Below are positions 20,311 to 31,206 of a stretch of 44,718 nt of DNA, one piece after another. The position numbers were made by a program, and so were the translations under genes. The notes under the pieces were generated by a model. The model saw nothing but the letters and a program-made list of their open reading frames with translations, searched no databases and was not told the DNA's origin. Location: the NCBI GenBank assembly GCA_964035545.1, contig CAXIUT010000279.1, positions 1 through 44,718 of the forward strand, given 5' to 3'. How positions within the stretch are numbered: position 1 is the first letter of the stretch; each line of letters begins with the position of its first letter. The stretch comes from Bugula neritina. Its lineage: Eukaryota > Bryozoa > Gymnolaemata > Cheilostomatida > Bugulidae.

Positions 20311-23300
20311 TCATATTGCAAGTATGTTCATCAATCCTTAGACTTTCTCATAGTCACTTTCCTCCAAAAATTTTTATAATTTCTTTTCCATTGTCCTCAC
20401 TCTCCTCCTAATTTCTTCTCTATTACTGCCACTCTAGTTCCCAGTAACAATACAAAGATCTTTTGTCAAATAGATCAGTTCATGAAGTTAAAAGGGAATA
20501 TTACTTCTGACTTTGTATTTTATTTTACAGCAGTTACTAAAAAGTCCAAGAGAATATTATTTGTTACATCTGCATTTAAATGAATTGTTGTAGTATTCTG
20601 ATATTTTTGATTTAAGTTTTCTATCTATGAGGTTTGAGATAGCTGGCAGAGTTGGACGCTAACATGAGGGACATTATGTAGTGAATTTACCTGCTTCTGC
20701 TATGAGTATCTTATTACCACACAGACATTATAAGTCACCCATCAATTCTACGAATTTCTTTGCTTTATCATCTTTAGAATGAGAGATAGTTCCTTCCAAA
20801 ACAGCTTAACCTTATTATTTCTAAATTTGCATTTGTCTTTTAAATTTCTTTCTTGACTAATCTGATAACCCGATTTCCTCTAACAAACGATCATTAGAAA
20901 AATCTTGAAGATGTTGGGTTATTCTTCCGACTGGCTGTAGTAGTTCTCGTTTGTAGTAATCTTAATCTATTTCTAAAGGTCCTGAATCATCATAAAAATC
21001 TTAATAGCTTCAAATAATACTTTGAGAACGTTCATAGGTTCGATCATCAAAACAACACTTGGCCAGTGAGTCTTGACTCTTGATTTTTCCTTTGCAAACT
21101 ATGTAAAAAATAGTGTGATTCACAAGAGTTTAGACTCTATCTCCGTTTCTGATTCTATCCAATGCTACTTTAACATGTGGAATAGTTTCTGGTCGTACAT
21201 ACTCACTAGGTACTTTATTGAGTTGTTTGGAAAAGAGAAATTATTTATAATTATATTTTTTAAACTATTGGTTTACTTCTTGGGCATACTTGTAAATTAA
21301 TTCGTAGTTTTACTGGATTTATCCTTTTTATTAGTTCATCAAAATTTCGAGTATTTTTGTTAAAAATTTACGAGCCAATTCAAATCCATCTCTCCTTACC
21401 ACTTAGACTCCTTTGTACTAAATACTAAAGTTAAGAATTTCATCTTCACCTTTAAGAACTTTTTAAAAGTTATTTAGTTTCCTAGCTACATATTTCTTTT
21501 TCATCAACAAAATCAATGGCTTGAAAATGCCATCAATGTCTATTTCCATATTTTTATATTATTTGTTTATTTCACTTTTTAAACTTACAGCGATCTTCTA
21601 TAGTTAATTTAGTTTGCCTATTTCAGTCTCTTATTCGATTTGCAGAGGTTGGATCATTAGTGAATCAGTATCTCCATATATAACTCGCACTCCACCTGTT
21701 GAACTTACTATATCTTTGGCCTTTAACAGAGCTTATCTTCCCATACGAGTGATAAGGGCAGCCAGATGTTTTGAGTAAAATCTTGAAATTGAGAATCCAA
21801 GACATCCATAGATAGAGTTAGCCACTAGTTTGTAGCATTTCTGTTGGATATCAAGGATAACTGCTTGATCTGCTTTTGCTATCTTTAAGTCATTTTTGCA
21901 TTTTTTACGACGTTGAACGATACTGTCGATTAGTTTTGGCAGAAAACCCCATTTCTCCTTTACACATTATTGCTTTTATGGAGGTATAACTTCTTGTTCC
22001 TCTTATTATACATACTCTCCTTCTCTTATTTGTCTCTCTTTTTCTTTTTTCCTCTCCTTTTCTTTCATCTTTTATTTTTCAGTCATTTTAGGTCGATAGT
22101 AAACGTTAAGAGGCACTAATGGTCTTTTGATAATGCTAAAGCAGACATTATATTCTTTGATAATGGAAGGATATAGTGAGTTAAAGTCGAGAAGTAGCAC
22201 AAAATCTTTATATAAACCTTTGAGTGGGTCGATCACATGTCCTCCTTGATATTTTTTTGTATCAATTTCTTCTTATTATTCTTGTTTATCTTTTCTAAAT
22301 TTATCAGGTATGATGAGGCCTTTTTTGATACATTAGTGCATAATTAAATATTAGTTTCTTTAAGCCCTTTGTATTTCTAGAGATCTTTTCCAGCTATTTC
22401 CACAAATATTACTGAGTTATTTGGTTATTTGTAAAATTTAAAGATGATTCATAAGTTCGAAGGTAATTTTGGCTTCTTATGCACATTTTTTTATTATATG
22501 TTAAGTTTTATTATCATTAAGATACTACAAAGTTTAGTTTTCAGTCATTCCGTGGAAAAGAGTAGCTGGACGAATGTGAGAAGACATGGATTATAGTTCG
22601 TAGTCAATTGATTTTATCATATCTTTTGAGTGCAAAAAAGTATCACAGACCAATCTGCCAGCCATAGTGGTGGCAATCCTTTGGTTTTGACTATTTTTTT
22701 TGAATTATTGGTGATATATTAACCTTCCTAACCTAGGCTTTTCTAACTTATCTCCAATTTTAGTCATTCTTTGTATTAAACAATCTAATATTTTAGCACT
22801 ATCATGACAAACCAATACATCTGGATCAAGCCTTCTGATTTAAGCCTGAAACTTGCCATACATTTGTTTTTCATTATCACAAGCTATATAATCTCTATTT
22901 TTTATTTATCCAAACTGTTTGAGGTAAATTGTGCAGTTCTATCCTTGAGGATTGATGGGTTTCCTGTTAATGGAGTAACGATCACAGAAGTAATAGCTGA
23001 TTGCATAGATATGAAGTTCTTCTATTCGGTTAGTATTAAATAATTTCTTTCTCTTTACTTGACCAGGAATAACTGATTTAATAGAAATACTCATTACTCT
23101 TATTTTAGGAGCTTAGATCTTATCTTTTGGGATAGGCTATAAAAACTAAGGGTCTTGTAGTTCTGCACATATTCCAGATTCAACCCATTTTTTAGATTCG
23201 TTGAGATATTGTTTTTCTATTTGGACCCATCCTGGTCCTTTGATTCCTGTGTTGAGGATCATCAGTTCCAGTGGACTGTAAGTGGTTCCAAATACAGTTT

Positions 23301-24049
23301 TGAAGGTTTATCCTTACCAATCGGGTCTGATCTATTATCTAGGTTCTTTTCCAAAAGGATATCTTACTTTGTAGTAGGGACGCTATTATCTGCTAATTCC
23401 TTAAAGTTAAAATACATATTGTTTATTGACAAATTATCCATGAAAATATTTCAAACCTGCATCCATGAGTCTTCCTCTGATTTATCTCTATGCTCTTCCC
23501 ACAAAACCAGCACTTAAGATGGTTGTATCTTGGTATTAGCGTCTGAGGGTAAAGTAGAGTTATTTTTGACTTTAAGTGGTAACTAGGTTGAAACTTTGAC
23601 CAGATAATAATATGCCACTAATGAATAATTTATGTCCGAAGGGGTAAATCTAAGTGATAAAGAAAGTAATTTTCTAAGGCAATTAGCAATATCTTTTTGT
23701 TTTTACTATTCTTTCTTCTATATTCATTGCTTTATCTTTTTATAAACTGCTTTACAAATCTTGTGGCTTTTTCTTGCGATTGTTGAGAATGTTAGTTTAA
23801 TTTTTAATTTAGGGAATTTATTTAAGCAAGACCTCGTCTTCTTCAGAGTCAGATTGGATTGTTTGTCGATGTTTTGACTAGGTTGTGGATGTATTACGTT
23901 TGAGGGAATCATCCTCTGAGGAGAAGGAGGAGTTGGTTTAGAATTCATTAAATTATTATGCTTTGGCGCTTTTAAAATGTATATTATTTTTTGCTACTTA
24001 ATATAGAAAAGGTTATTAAAATTGATTTTTGATTGATCAATGGTTTCAT
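20311..24049 (-). CDS. POLA1: DNA polymerase alpha catalytic subunit
   Basis: The B-family replicative polymerase that extends RNA primers made by primase. In order I see an acidic N-terminus ([16 protein letters not shown]), the exonuclease-like region with [20 protein letters not shown] (as in eukaryotic POLA1), [20 protein letters not shown], motif [21 protein letters not shown] around 22170-22230, motif B region [20 protein letters not shown], motif [12 protein letters not shown] near 21690, and the C-terminal zinc-binding region CPSC ... [18 protein letters not shown]. The stop is TGA 20311-20313. About 1240 residues, shorter than animal or yeast subunits mainly at the N-terminus. The start is uncertain: ATG 24049 overlaps the sorting-nexin TGA and needs one base fewer in an A6 run near 23990. 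I did not check every frame across the middle of the gene. Confidence 0.92.
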
Positions 24050-25650
24050 GGATGGATGCATCTTCTCCAATCGACTATGAGGTTTCCTATTTCTTACAAA
24101 AACACTATTTTATTTTTGACTAGATTTTAAATCGACTAAATAAGGTTAATTTCCATTTTGACTATTCTTCCTTAGATATCTTGTTTTCTTTTTTTTAGCT
24201 AATCCAGCGAATGATCATGTTCTATCTCTTTCTACCCAATAAGATACCCTAGCCAACTCTACTAAGATTTAAGTTAATAATATTTATTCATTTCTTTATC
24301 TAGATTTTTGACTTAAGCTGCAGATACAGCTGATAATTTATCAAATTATGTGATAGTTAGAGTTCTATCGCTTTGATCTACCTAGAGATCTTTGAATATC
24401 TATCTGCGTTTATCTAAATTGGATATAATAGCTAGTCTATAATTTTAGAGAGTTAGACAATATGATAGAATAGGCTATGCATTTTTGTAGCACTATGTTG
24501 CTTTTGTTGTGATATCTGATTTTTTGAAAGATTTTAAATAGTTGTAATAGGCCATACCATAATTTTTTAGTTATTTAGCATTAAATGCTATTTATCCTAA
24601 AGATCTGATGTAATTAATGGTTCCATTGTTTTACGTATGATTGATTTAGAATTCTTGGTCAGTTAAAAATTTATGTAGCACTTATTCTTAGCAAATAAAT
24701 TTAGAATTAAGTAAACTATTTAACATTTATTATAATTTGACTTGTCTTTCATTAAGAAATCCTTCATCGATGCCTCTGAAATATGACAAATTCGATTTTA
24801 TTCCTTATTTAGGCGGTAGTTATGGAATGATAAATCCCTAGTATCTTTTGTTTAGATATTTTATTAAATTTTAAAATTATGTGTATCTTCTGTAAGTTAC
24901 TAGATCTTTATAAATTATTCTGTATTTGATTATGGGATTGAAGTAGTTTTGTCCGAATTTATCATAGCCTCTTATTTGGATTTGCTTTTGGTTTGTTCGC
25001 ATCTTCATCAATTGAGCCTAAGGTACTTGGGCAAAAAATTATTAGGAATTGCTTGCCCTGACTAATGTCGATGAACGGTCTTATTATGTTATATTTTATT
25101 ATATTGTTTTGAGGTCTATTTTCTATTATGATTGCTTTTTTGATGTTTAGGGGATTAATATCTTTTAGGGAGTTTAGTTCAATTGATCAGATTTAATTGG
25201 TATTTATCTGTTATTACTACTCTCTTATTCTTTAATGGTTTATTATTTGATATTGTTTTATTTCATGGTTTATTATTTGATGGTTTATGATTATTTTTGG
25301 GATGATTTGATTTATATTTTACTTAATTATTTTTTTTTACTTGATTCTTTGTGTTATTATTTATTCTTTTTACTTTTGAATTTGAGTTTAAAATATTGAG
25401 ATAGTTCTTCTTAACTTTTATTTTTAAACTAAACTTTATTTATCGCAGCTGATACTATATGAAAATATTTTTTGAGTTATTTTTAATTAATGGATTAATC
25501 TTTTTATTGTTGATTGAGGATGTATTGTTCTATATTGGACTTGATCTATTAAGAAGTGTCTACTTTATGTTTAATGAATTCGAGAAGACTTTATATATTC
25601 ATTTTGTATTTTGATTTGAATATCTAGATTGCTTGGTTGAATTTGTCCAT
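24046..25650 (-). CDS. PX-BAR sorting nexin (SNX1/2-like)
   Basis: A 534-residue sorting nexin, read without introns or frame breaks from ATG 25650 to TGA 24046-24048. The first 215 residues are extremely Lys/Glu-rich and include KEETMKENNIKEETIKEEE. The PX domain follows, about residues 220-330: IQIRGYDKFGQNYFNPIIKY, TYRRYTEFENLIKYL (phosphoinositide-binding RRYxEF, with the Glu written as TAA at 24877-24879), and EGFIIPELPPKEG with the proline-rich loop, then FLNERQVKLEEML. The last 200 residues form a BAR-type coiled coil (LAIISNLDKRREIFKDLE, SLDELKKRKQDIEGRIVKME). Sorting nexins of this type bind PI3P on endosomes and bend membrane as part of retromer-like coats. Retromer membership is inferred. 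Confidence 0.93.
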
Positions 25651-25801
25651 TATATATTATTATCTATATATCTTCCTAATGAATAGAGCTTATACTACAT
25701 AAATGATATCATTTAATTTAATTAAGAATTACTATTTAAATGATAGATGATAACTTGATATTGATTTTAGTCAATTGATGATAAAATAAATATAACCATT
25801 G

Positions 25802-26413
25802 ATGAAACCAACTTTGACTTTGAATGAGGAAGTTAAAATGAAACCAGTAAAGTAACCTGTATTCTTTACATCTTGTTGTCCTTTTACTCATCAACAACCC
25901 TCCTTTAAAAAGAATAAAAAGTTTATCACACTAACCAAAAACATTCCAGCTAGTCATCCTAATCCTTAAAAAAAATAATACTTTCGTCAGTAGTATATCT
26001 CAACACCTCCTCCTCAAATCAAACAACACAGAATAGAAATCTACCGACAGTAGCCTCCAGCTTAAAACTAGTTCTAAGATGATAAGCTATCATTTCTTGA
26101 GCATATTCGTAACTATAGACCTTCGTTATAGCAGTAGAAGGAGTAGAATACGACTGATAAGCATCTAACTATGAATTCTACGATGGTAGCTAGTAATTCA
26201 AAATCAAACTAGAATAACCTTAATTCTGTCCTTGATAACCTCAATAACTAGATGTTCAGTGACATGTTCGTTTCCTCTCTAATCAAGTAAAAAATAGTCC
26301 TGAGCGGATCTCTCAACAGTATTTCTGAAGTGCGTTCCGATTTGGAAGTATCGTGTCGCTAACCCACTTATATGAATACTTATCGCCACAGTTAGCCATA
26401 AGAGGAAAGATGA
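25802..26413 (+). CDS. Hypothetical protein, 203 aa
   Basis: An uninterrupted frame from ATG 25802 to TGA 26411-26413. The product is hydrophilic with no membrane segment. The N-terminal half has a Cys pair (FFTSCCPFTHQQP), a run of prolines (STPPPQIKQHRIEIY) and acidic patches (PAENEFEDDKLSFLEHIRNY); the C-terminal half is Asn/Ser-rich with SVLDNLNNEMFSDMFVSSLI. It resembles an adaptor or regulatory protein with short linear motifs, but I cannot name a family. It is divergent from the sorting nexin (151 bp between starts) and convergent with histone H4 (88 bp). Confidence 0.68.
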
Positions 26414-26501
26414 TTGATAGTTTTATTCTGTGCTAAAACACTAAATATCAAAAGATAGGTTATTTAGGTTTAGTTGTGAGAATTTTGGGTGAGAATCAGT
26501 T

Positions 26502-26816
26502 TCATGCTCCATAACCATAGATGACCCGCCCGTTTTTCTTAAGAGCGTAGACTACGTCCATGGCTGAGATGGTCAATCTTTTGGCATGTTCTGTGAAGGT
26601 GAGAGTGTCTCTGACTACTTTTTCTAGGAATTGGTCGATGTAGTCTCTGATGTGGGAGTTTGATCCCATAGCTATCCTTTTTACTCCTCCTCTTCGAGCT
26701 AGTCTTCTGATGGTACCGTTGGAGATGTTTGCATCTTTGATTTCTGGTCGTGAAGCTGTGTGTTTGGCTTTTCCCTTGGCTGTCTTCTTGTGGTTTTTTC
26801 CTCTGCCTGCCGCCAT
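26502..26816 (-). CDS. Histone H4, divergent variant
   Basis: A 104-residue histone H4. The core is clear: IRRLARRGGVKRI, the histone-fold helices, FTEHAKRLTISAMDVVYALKKNGRVIYGYGA. Length and intronless structure fit the family. It is unusually divergent: the tail is MAAGRGKNHKKTAKGKAKHT followed by ASRPEIKDANISNGT, without the AKRHRKV segment (K16-K20) that is almost invariant elsewhere; [21 protein letters not shown] is replaced by AMGSNSHIRDYIDQFLEKVVR. Ciliates are known to tolerate H4 variation, and this may be a variant alongside a canonical gene elsewhere in the genome. It shares a 330-bp spacer with the divergent TPR gene. Confidence 0.95.
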   Translation of the reverse strand: MAAGRGKNHKKTAKGKAKHTASRPEIKDANISNGTIRRLARRGGVKRIAMGSNSHIRDYIDQFLEKVVRDTLTFTEHAKRLTISAMDVVYALKKNGRVIYGYGA

Positions 26817-27146
26817 AATAAAATATTATTGATTAACAAGGTAGTAAAAACAGTCTAAAAGAGTTAATTTTTAATCAGTTAAACTATATTATTGCACCGA
26901 TGATTTTTATGATCACATCTAGGAATAGTGATTGAATGAGTCAATAATACATCAATTTATCTGTATATTTAGCTCTACTATGATCGAATAGAATTTGAAG
27001 TGAATATTTTGAATATTCAACCAATACTTTTAATTATTTAAGATTATTTTTGATAAATCTGTTGTGAATAATGATATTTCAGTAGTATTTGTCTTAGGTT
27101 TAATAATTCTATTGGTTTTTGATGTTTAGAAATAGAATTTAAACAT
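26817..27146. other. Intergenic spacer between histone H4 and TPR gene
   Basis: 330 bp of AT-rich DNA between two divergent start codons, expected to carry both promoters. No coding-like frame, repeat or RNA gene was seen. Confidence 0.6.
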
Positions 27147-28641
27147 ATGAGTGTACTAAAACTCAAATTAGATAAAGTACTTCTCGAATAATAAAGGCCT
27201 CAGAATTATTCCAGACACATTCCTTTAAAGAAGCTCTCGAATCTTATGAAGACTGTCTATCCTTTTGTTACAAAACCAGATAGGCATAATCTTTGATCCA
27301 TAACATCATGACTACCAAGGCAGCTCTTTTATCGATTCTTGGGCAGCAAGATAAAGCAATGAACGTACTAAATGAGGTATTACGAGCGAATGGTAATCAC
27401 TATTTGGCTTTAGTGCGTAGGAGTCAAGTATATAAGAAGGTATTTGATGTTGTAGATAGAAAAATAAGTTTATCAGAGCTTTGAAGGATTTGTAGATGAT
27501 AAGTACATTTTGTCCTGATAATTTACAGGTCACTGCTATGAAAATTTAAATTTAGACTTTGAAAAACAAAAATAAAAATTGTAATTCTTCTGAAGAATCT
27601 TAAAGTTAAGATGAGTATGATGAAGAAGCTCTTCTTAATTTTAGTAATTTGAAAAAAATAGATAGAAAAAGTTGTTCTATCATGGTTGATCCTATCAGTA
27701 GCAGAAAAAGTAGAGTAACCATCAGTGGAGATACAGCTTTCTAGTATGAACGAGAAGAAGAATGTTGTGATAATAGTAATAGATCTACATCTGTTGGAAA
27801 AGAACAAAATAAATAAAAGTATTTGAGAACTTTTAAATAAATATAAACTGATAACGAAATTGCTGCTCCTGCTACCAATATTGTTGCCAAGGGAGCATCT
27901 AGATCCAAAAGTATCCTTAAAAACAAGATGTCGATCATGGTATCTGCTCCAGCTAAATAAACTAAATAAAATAAATAAACTAAATAAACTAAGTAAGAAG
28001 TGAAGTAAAGTTATGGAGGTAGAGATAGTCTTTTGATTAATAAAATTAAAAATATCGATGGAAAAGTAATAACATCTTCTCATTCAATATGTAGTTAAAG
28101 AAGCATAAAAGAAGTATAGTTCCGTAAGAGTTTATTTGCTTCTCAGTAAAAATCATTTTTCGCAGTGATTGAAAAAAAGTAAGAGAAGAAGAAAGGAGGA
28201 AGAAAAAGTTGTCTTAAAAGACCTTCTTTCGAAGTAGCTGAAAAAGATACTAAACCTCAAGCTCGTAGATCTAAATTTGAAATGATGTCTCGTAATAGTA
28301 TTGATGGTGTTGTCCTTAAAAAACCAAAGAATTCGATTGATGGAATGAGAGAAGAAAAGAGGATGGATGATTCTGACTAAGGTAGCTCTCATAACATATT
28401 TGGCAGCAATGATAACGTTGAAATAAGTCGATAAATGAAGGAGAAGTTGGGCTTGAAAGAAGACAAAAAGGAGGCAAAAGGCAAGCAGAGATCAAATGGA
28501 GGAAAATCTATTCTTAAGAAGAATTCAGTATTGATTGCAGATAAATCAGATAAGAAGGAGAAAGAGATTGAGTAGGGAAGTAATGAGAAGAAGCCTAAGA
28601 AGAGTGTTATGTTTACCAAAAGCAGGTTTGCTTAAGAATGA
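27147..28641 (+). CDS. TPR-motif protein with long basic/acidic tail
   Basis: A 484-residue protein with introns of 20 nt at 27177-27196 and 27440-27459; the spliced frame is exactly 485 codons. The N-terminus contains tetratricopeptide repeats: ASELFQTHSFKEALESYEDC, then IMTTKAALLSILGQQDKAMN and VLNEVLRANGNHYLALVRRS, matching the A/B-helix pattern. The remaining 370 residues are Ser/Lys/Glu-rich and disordered, with a near-tandem Lys-Glu-Thr/Asn array (KETKENKETKETKE around residue 255) and repeated RSKSILKNKMSI / RKSCLKRPSFEVAE / KKPKNSIDGM-like basic modules that look like phosphorylation or docking sites. The TPR part suggests a chaperone-type or complex-scaffold partner; the actual role is unknown. 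Confidence 0.8.
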
Positions 28642-28860
28642 TTGATTCAAACTCTAACATTTTATTTAATACAATAAATAGTCAATAATTCAAATATAAA
28701 AGATATTTAGGATAAATAAGCGATTAAAGGCTGAATTTAAATTTTGGAGGTTAGAATTAGGTTGTGAGAGTGATGGTGGGATGACGGGGAAAAGGAGTGG
28801 TCGATAGATATTGGTGGGGTTTAACGAACATCAATTTGATTTGTATAATAGCAATTTGAC

Positions 28861-29874
28861 ATGAATAAACAATTGAGAGCTAAACCTCACACGCGTTCTC
28901 TTCTAATTGATCAAAAGAATCGTAAAGTGTCTTTTCTTTCACCCATGAAAGCAGTCGTTGCCTCTAAACTGAGTCTTCCTGTAGCTCAAAATTATATCCC
29001 GCCTCCTCCCAAACCATGTCTTCTTCCGAAATAACCACAATAAATACAATAATCACCAACCGATAAAACTTTTCTCCATCCTACTTTGTCTACTCGATAG
29101 CCGTTTAGTAAGAGCGAAGAGTAGACAAAATCTGAAGATGAATATGAGTATCATCGCAGTAAGAGTAAGAATGAAAGAGGATGGAAAGGAGCGATAAGTG
29201 ACTATCAACACGATATATAGCAATATATAGTGAAAATATAGGTATAATGCAAGATCGATAGCAACTATGTGAGTCGTAGTAACTTATTAAATAATAAGAC
29301 GAGGATATACCTTGTTAGACACATGTTCAAGTTGTATAATAAATTCGATTTGCAAAGAACGACTCTTCATTTGGCTGTTTGTTATTTGGATTTGTATTGC
29401 TCAAGGCTCATGTATTTTTAAGACAAGTTGGAGGCCATTTCCACTGCTCAGGCTTGTTTGTTCATAGCTATGAAATACGAGGAAATATATCCTCCTGAGT
29501 TGAGGGATTGGGTCGATCGTAAAAATAGAAACGATGTCTTAAAAATATAAGCTAAAATACTAAGTACTTTAAATTACCAGTTGGCTCATTATACCCTTGA
29601 GCATCATTTGAGTATGCGGTTGTGGTAACAGGGAGATAGTGGAGACGATGATAACAAGTTCAATCTGTTGGCTGATTTATCTCTTTTTGATATAAGTATT
29701 AGGCAACTACCATCTTCGCAGGTCTGTTTGGCTATATTGGCGTTGGTGAGGAAAGAGGATGCTCCTGATGAGAAGGTGGCTTTGGCTGTTAAGTGGATGG
29801 TTGAGAGGAATTTTTAGAGTTTGGTATGGCTAAAGCAGCAAAAATACGGGGATTTGGATAGGAGTTTCTTTTGA
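28861..29874 (+). CDS. Cyclin
   Basis: A 337-residue cyclin, intronless, ATG 28861 to TGA 29872-29874. The first 125 residues are a basic/Pro-rich regulatory extension. The cyclin box (N-lobe) runs about 140-265: RHMFKLYNKFDLQRTTLHLA (the position of the MRAILVDWL/VxxxxxL helices), VCYLDLYCSRL, ISTAQACLFIAMKYEEIYPP, which is the CDK-contact KYEEIxPP motif, then VLKIEAKILSTLNYQLAHYT. A second box follows (NLLADLSLFDISIRQLPSSQ, VCLAILALVRKE). This is the layout of mitotic A/B-type cyclins, though no RxxL destruction box is obvious apart from basic stretches near the N-terminus. It should activate a CDK; the cell-cycle stage is not evident. Confidence 0.92.
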
Positions 29875-29925
29875 TATTTATACTAACTATTTTTACAGTG
29901 TATAAAATTAGTAAAATATAACTAA

Positions 29926-30387
29926 ATGCTGAAGGACAAGGAACCTGGAACTCATAAATATTCTATCAAAACAGGTCAACGTCAAGCTTTTATGGAAATC
30001 TTTAACTTGCATGCATAGAATGGTAAAGTCGATAGGAAGGCTTTGAAGGCGATCTTTCAAAGAGTAGGATATTTGATATCTGGCTAGCATTTTGAAGATA
30101 TATGTTCTAGAGCTTTTGAATTTAAAGATTTGGTGTCTTTTGAGTAGTTTATGGATTTGTTTAAAGTAAGAGAATCTCCTCATAACTTGACGGATATAAA
30201 AAATGCATTTAAATTGATAGCGGGTGAAGAGGATTAGTTTATACCTTTAGATCTACTTTACTAGATCTTCAGAAAAGCAGGAATATAAAAATAAAGAGTT
30301 GATGACCTCTTAGTTGTACTATCTGACTTTATTGATTAAAAAACAAAAACTTTTAACTATAGAGACTTTTTGTCTCAACTTGTCTGA
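29926..30387 (+). CDS. Calmodulin-like protein with degenerate EF-hands
   Basis: A 153-residue protein with the length and two-lobe helical pattern of calmodulin/centrin. Segments such as QAFMEIFNLHAENGKVDRKA, LKAIFQRVGYLISGEHFEDI, VSFEEFMDLFKV, IKNAFKLIAGEEDEFIPLDL and FNYRDFLSQLV occupy the expected positions of the four EF-hands. None of the four loops keeps the DxDxDG ... E pattern: for example, HAENGKVDRKAL in place of DKDGDGTITTKE. It therefore probably binds its target without Ca2+ at most or all sites, like myosin light chains or some centrin relatives. The frame is continuous from ATG 29926 to TGA 30385-30387. It follows the cyclin by 51 bp on the same strand. Confidence 0.85.
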
Positions 30388-30471
30388 TTCATTCACTCTA
30401 TCATTCTCTATTTGACATATTTAACACATTATTCAACATATTTAACACTATTTAAATATTTAACACAGATA

Positions 30472-31185
30472 TCAGATCAAGTTACAATAGTTTTTGACTG
30501 GCTTCTCTTCATAGTATTCAATTTAGTCTCCTAGTTTTTATTTTATCTTTATTCTGTGTTTGACTTAGAAGTGCCTATCTACTATCCATCTAGATATTTG
30601 ATTAACTGTTAATCTGAGATTACTGGACTATTCGATGATTCTTTTTTCATGGGTTATTTTAAGAGCTAGAACAGCTGGAAAACCTGAAATGGCTATTTCA
30701 TGTGCTGTTGCCATAACTTGTGCTTAGACAATGGTTTATGGTCTAACTGTACTGCCTTATTTCAATCCTTCCAATTGCCTTGATATATTTTGTTGATGTA
30801 GATAAGATTTAGCAGATGTGAGGTCGATTCCTTCTGAAGAGGCTATTATGCAAATATTAACAGGTCCTCTGCATGCCTGAGAGACGAATGGGTCAAATAC
30901 TTTGTTATCATGGACAAAGAAGTGAATATGCAGCCAGAAGGAGTAAGTGAGGATGACTTTAGTGAATTTGTAGGGAGTTGTTTGAGTGATAGTGGATTTG
31001 GTTGATTATGGAATGACAGGCTAGCCGACTAGTTTGCCTAAAAGATCAAGATATTTTTGATGTAGATGTTTTTTATGAGGTTATTATGCGATTAGTTATT
31101 TTTAGAGCATGAGGGAGACTAGTTATTGTTTACGGTCTCCAATCACTACTACATCTATTTGTTATGTGATTATTTGATCTTACAT
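30472..31185 (-). CDS. Hypothetical protein, 237 aa
   Basis: A clean 238-codon frame from ATG 31185 to TGA 30472-30474. The protein begins MEDQIITEQIDVVVIGDRKQ, a strand-like start, and has a hydrophobic middle (FTKVILTYSFWLHIHFFVHD) and a mixed alpha/beta region with VNICIIASSEGIDLTSAKSY, VMATAHEIAISGFPAVLALK and a basic helical end. I expect a globular, soluble enzyme or complex subunit rather than a disordered protein, but I do not recognise it. It converges on the EF-hand gene (84 bp) and its start codon is only 21 bp from that of the PH-domain gene on the other strand. Confidence 0.72.
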
Positions 31186-31206
31186 ACAAATATTATTACT
31201 AGTCCA

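Noticed and set aside
27500-28619. Long minus-strand Phe/Ser-rich frames
   Set aside because: Antisense of the TPR protein's Lys/Glu/Ser-rich tail, which is a single 484-codon spliced frame on the plus strand.
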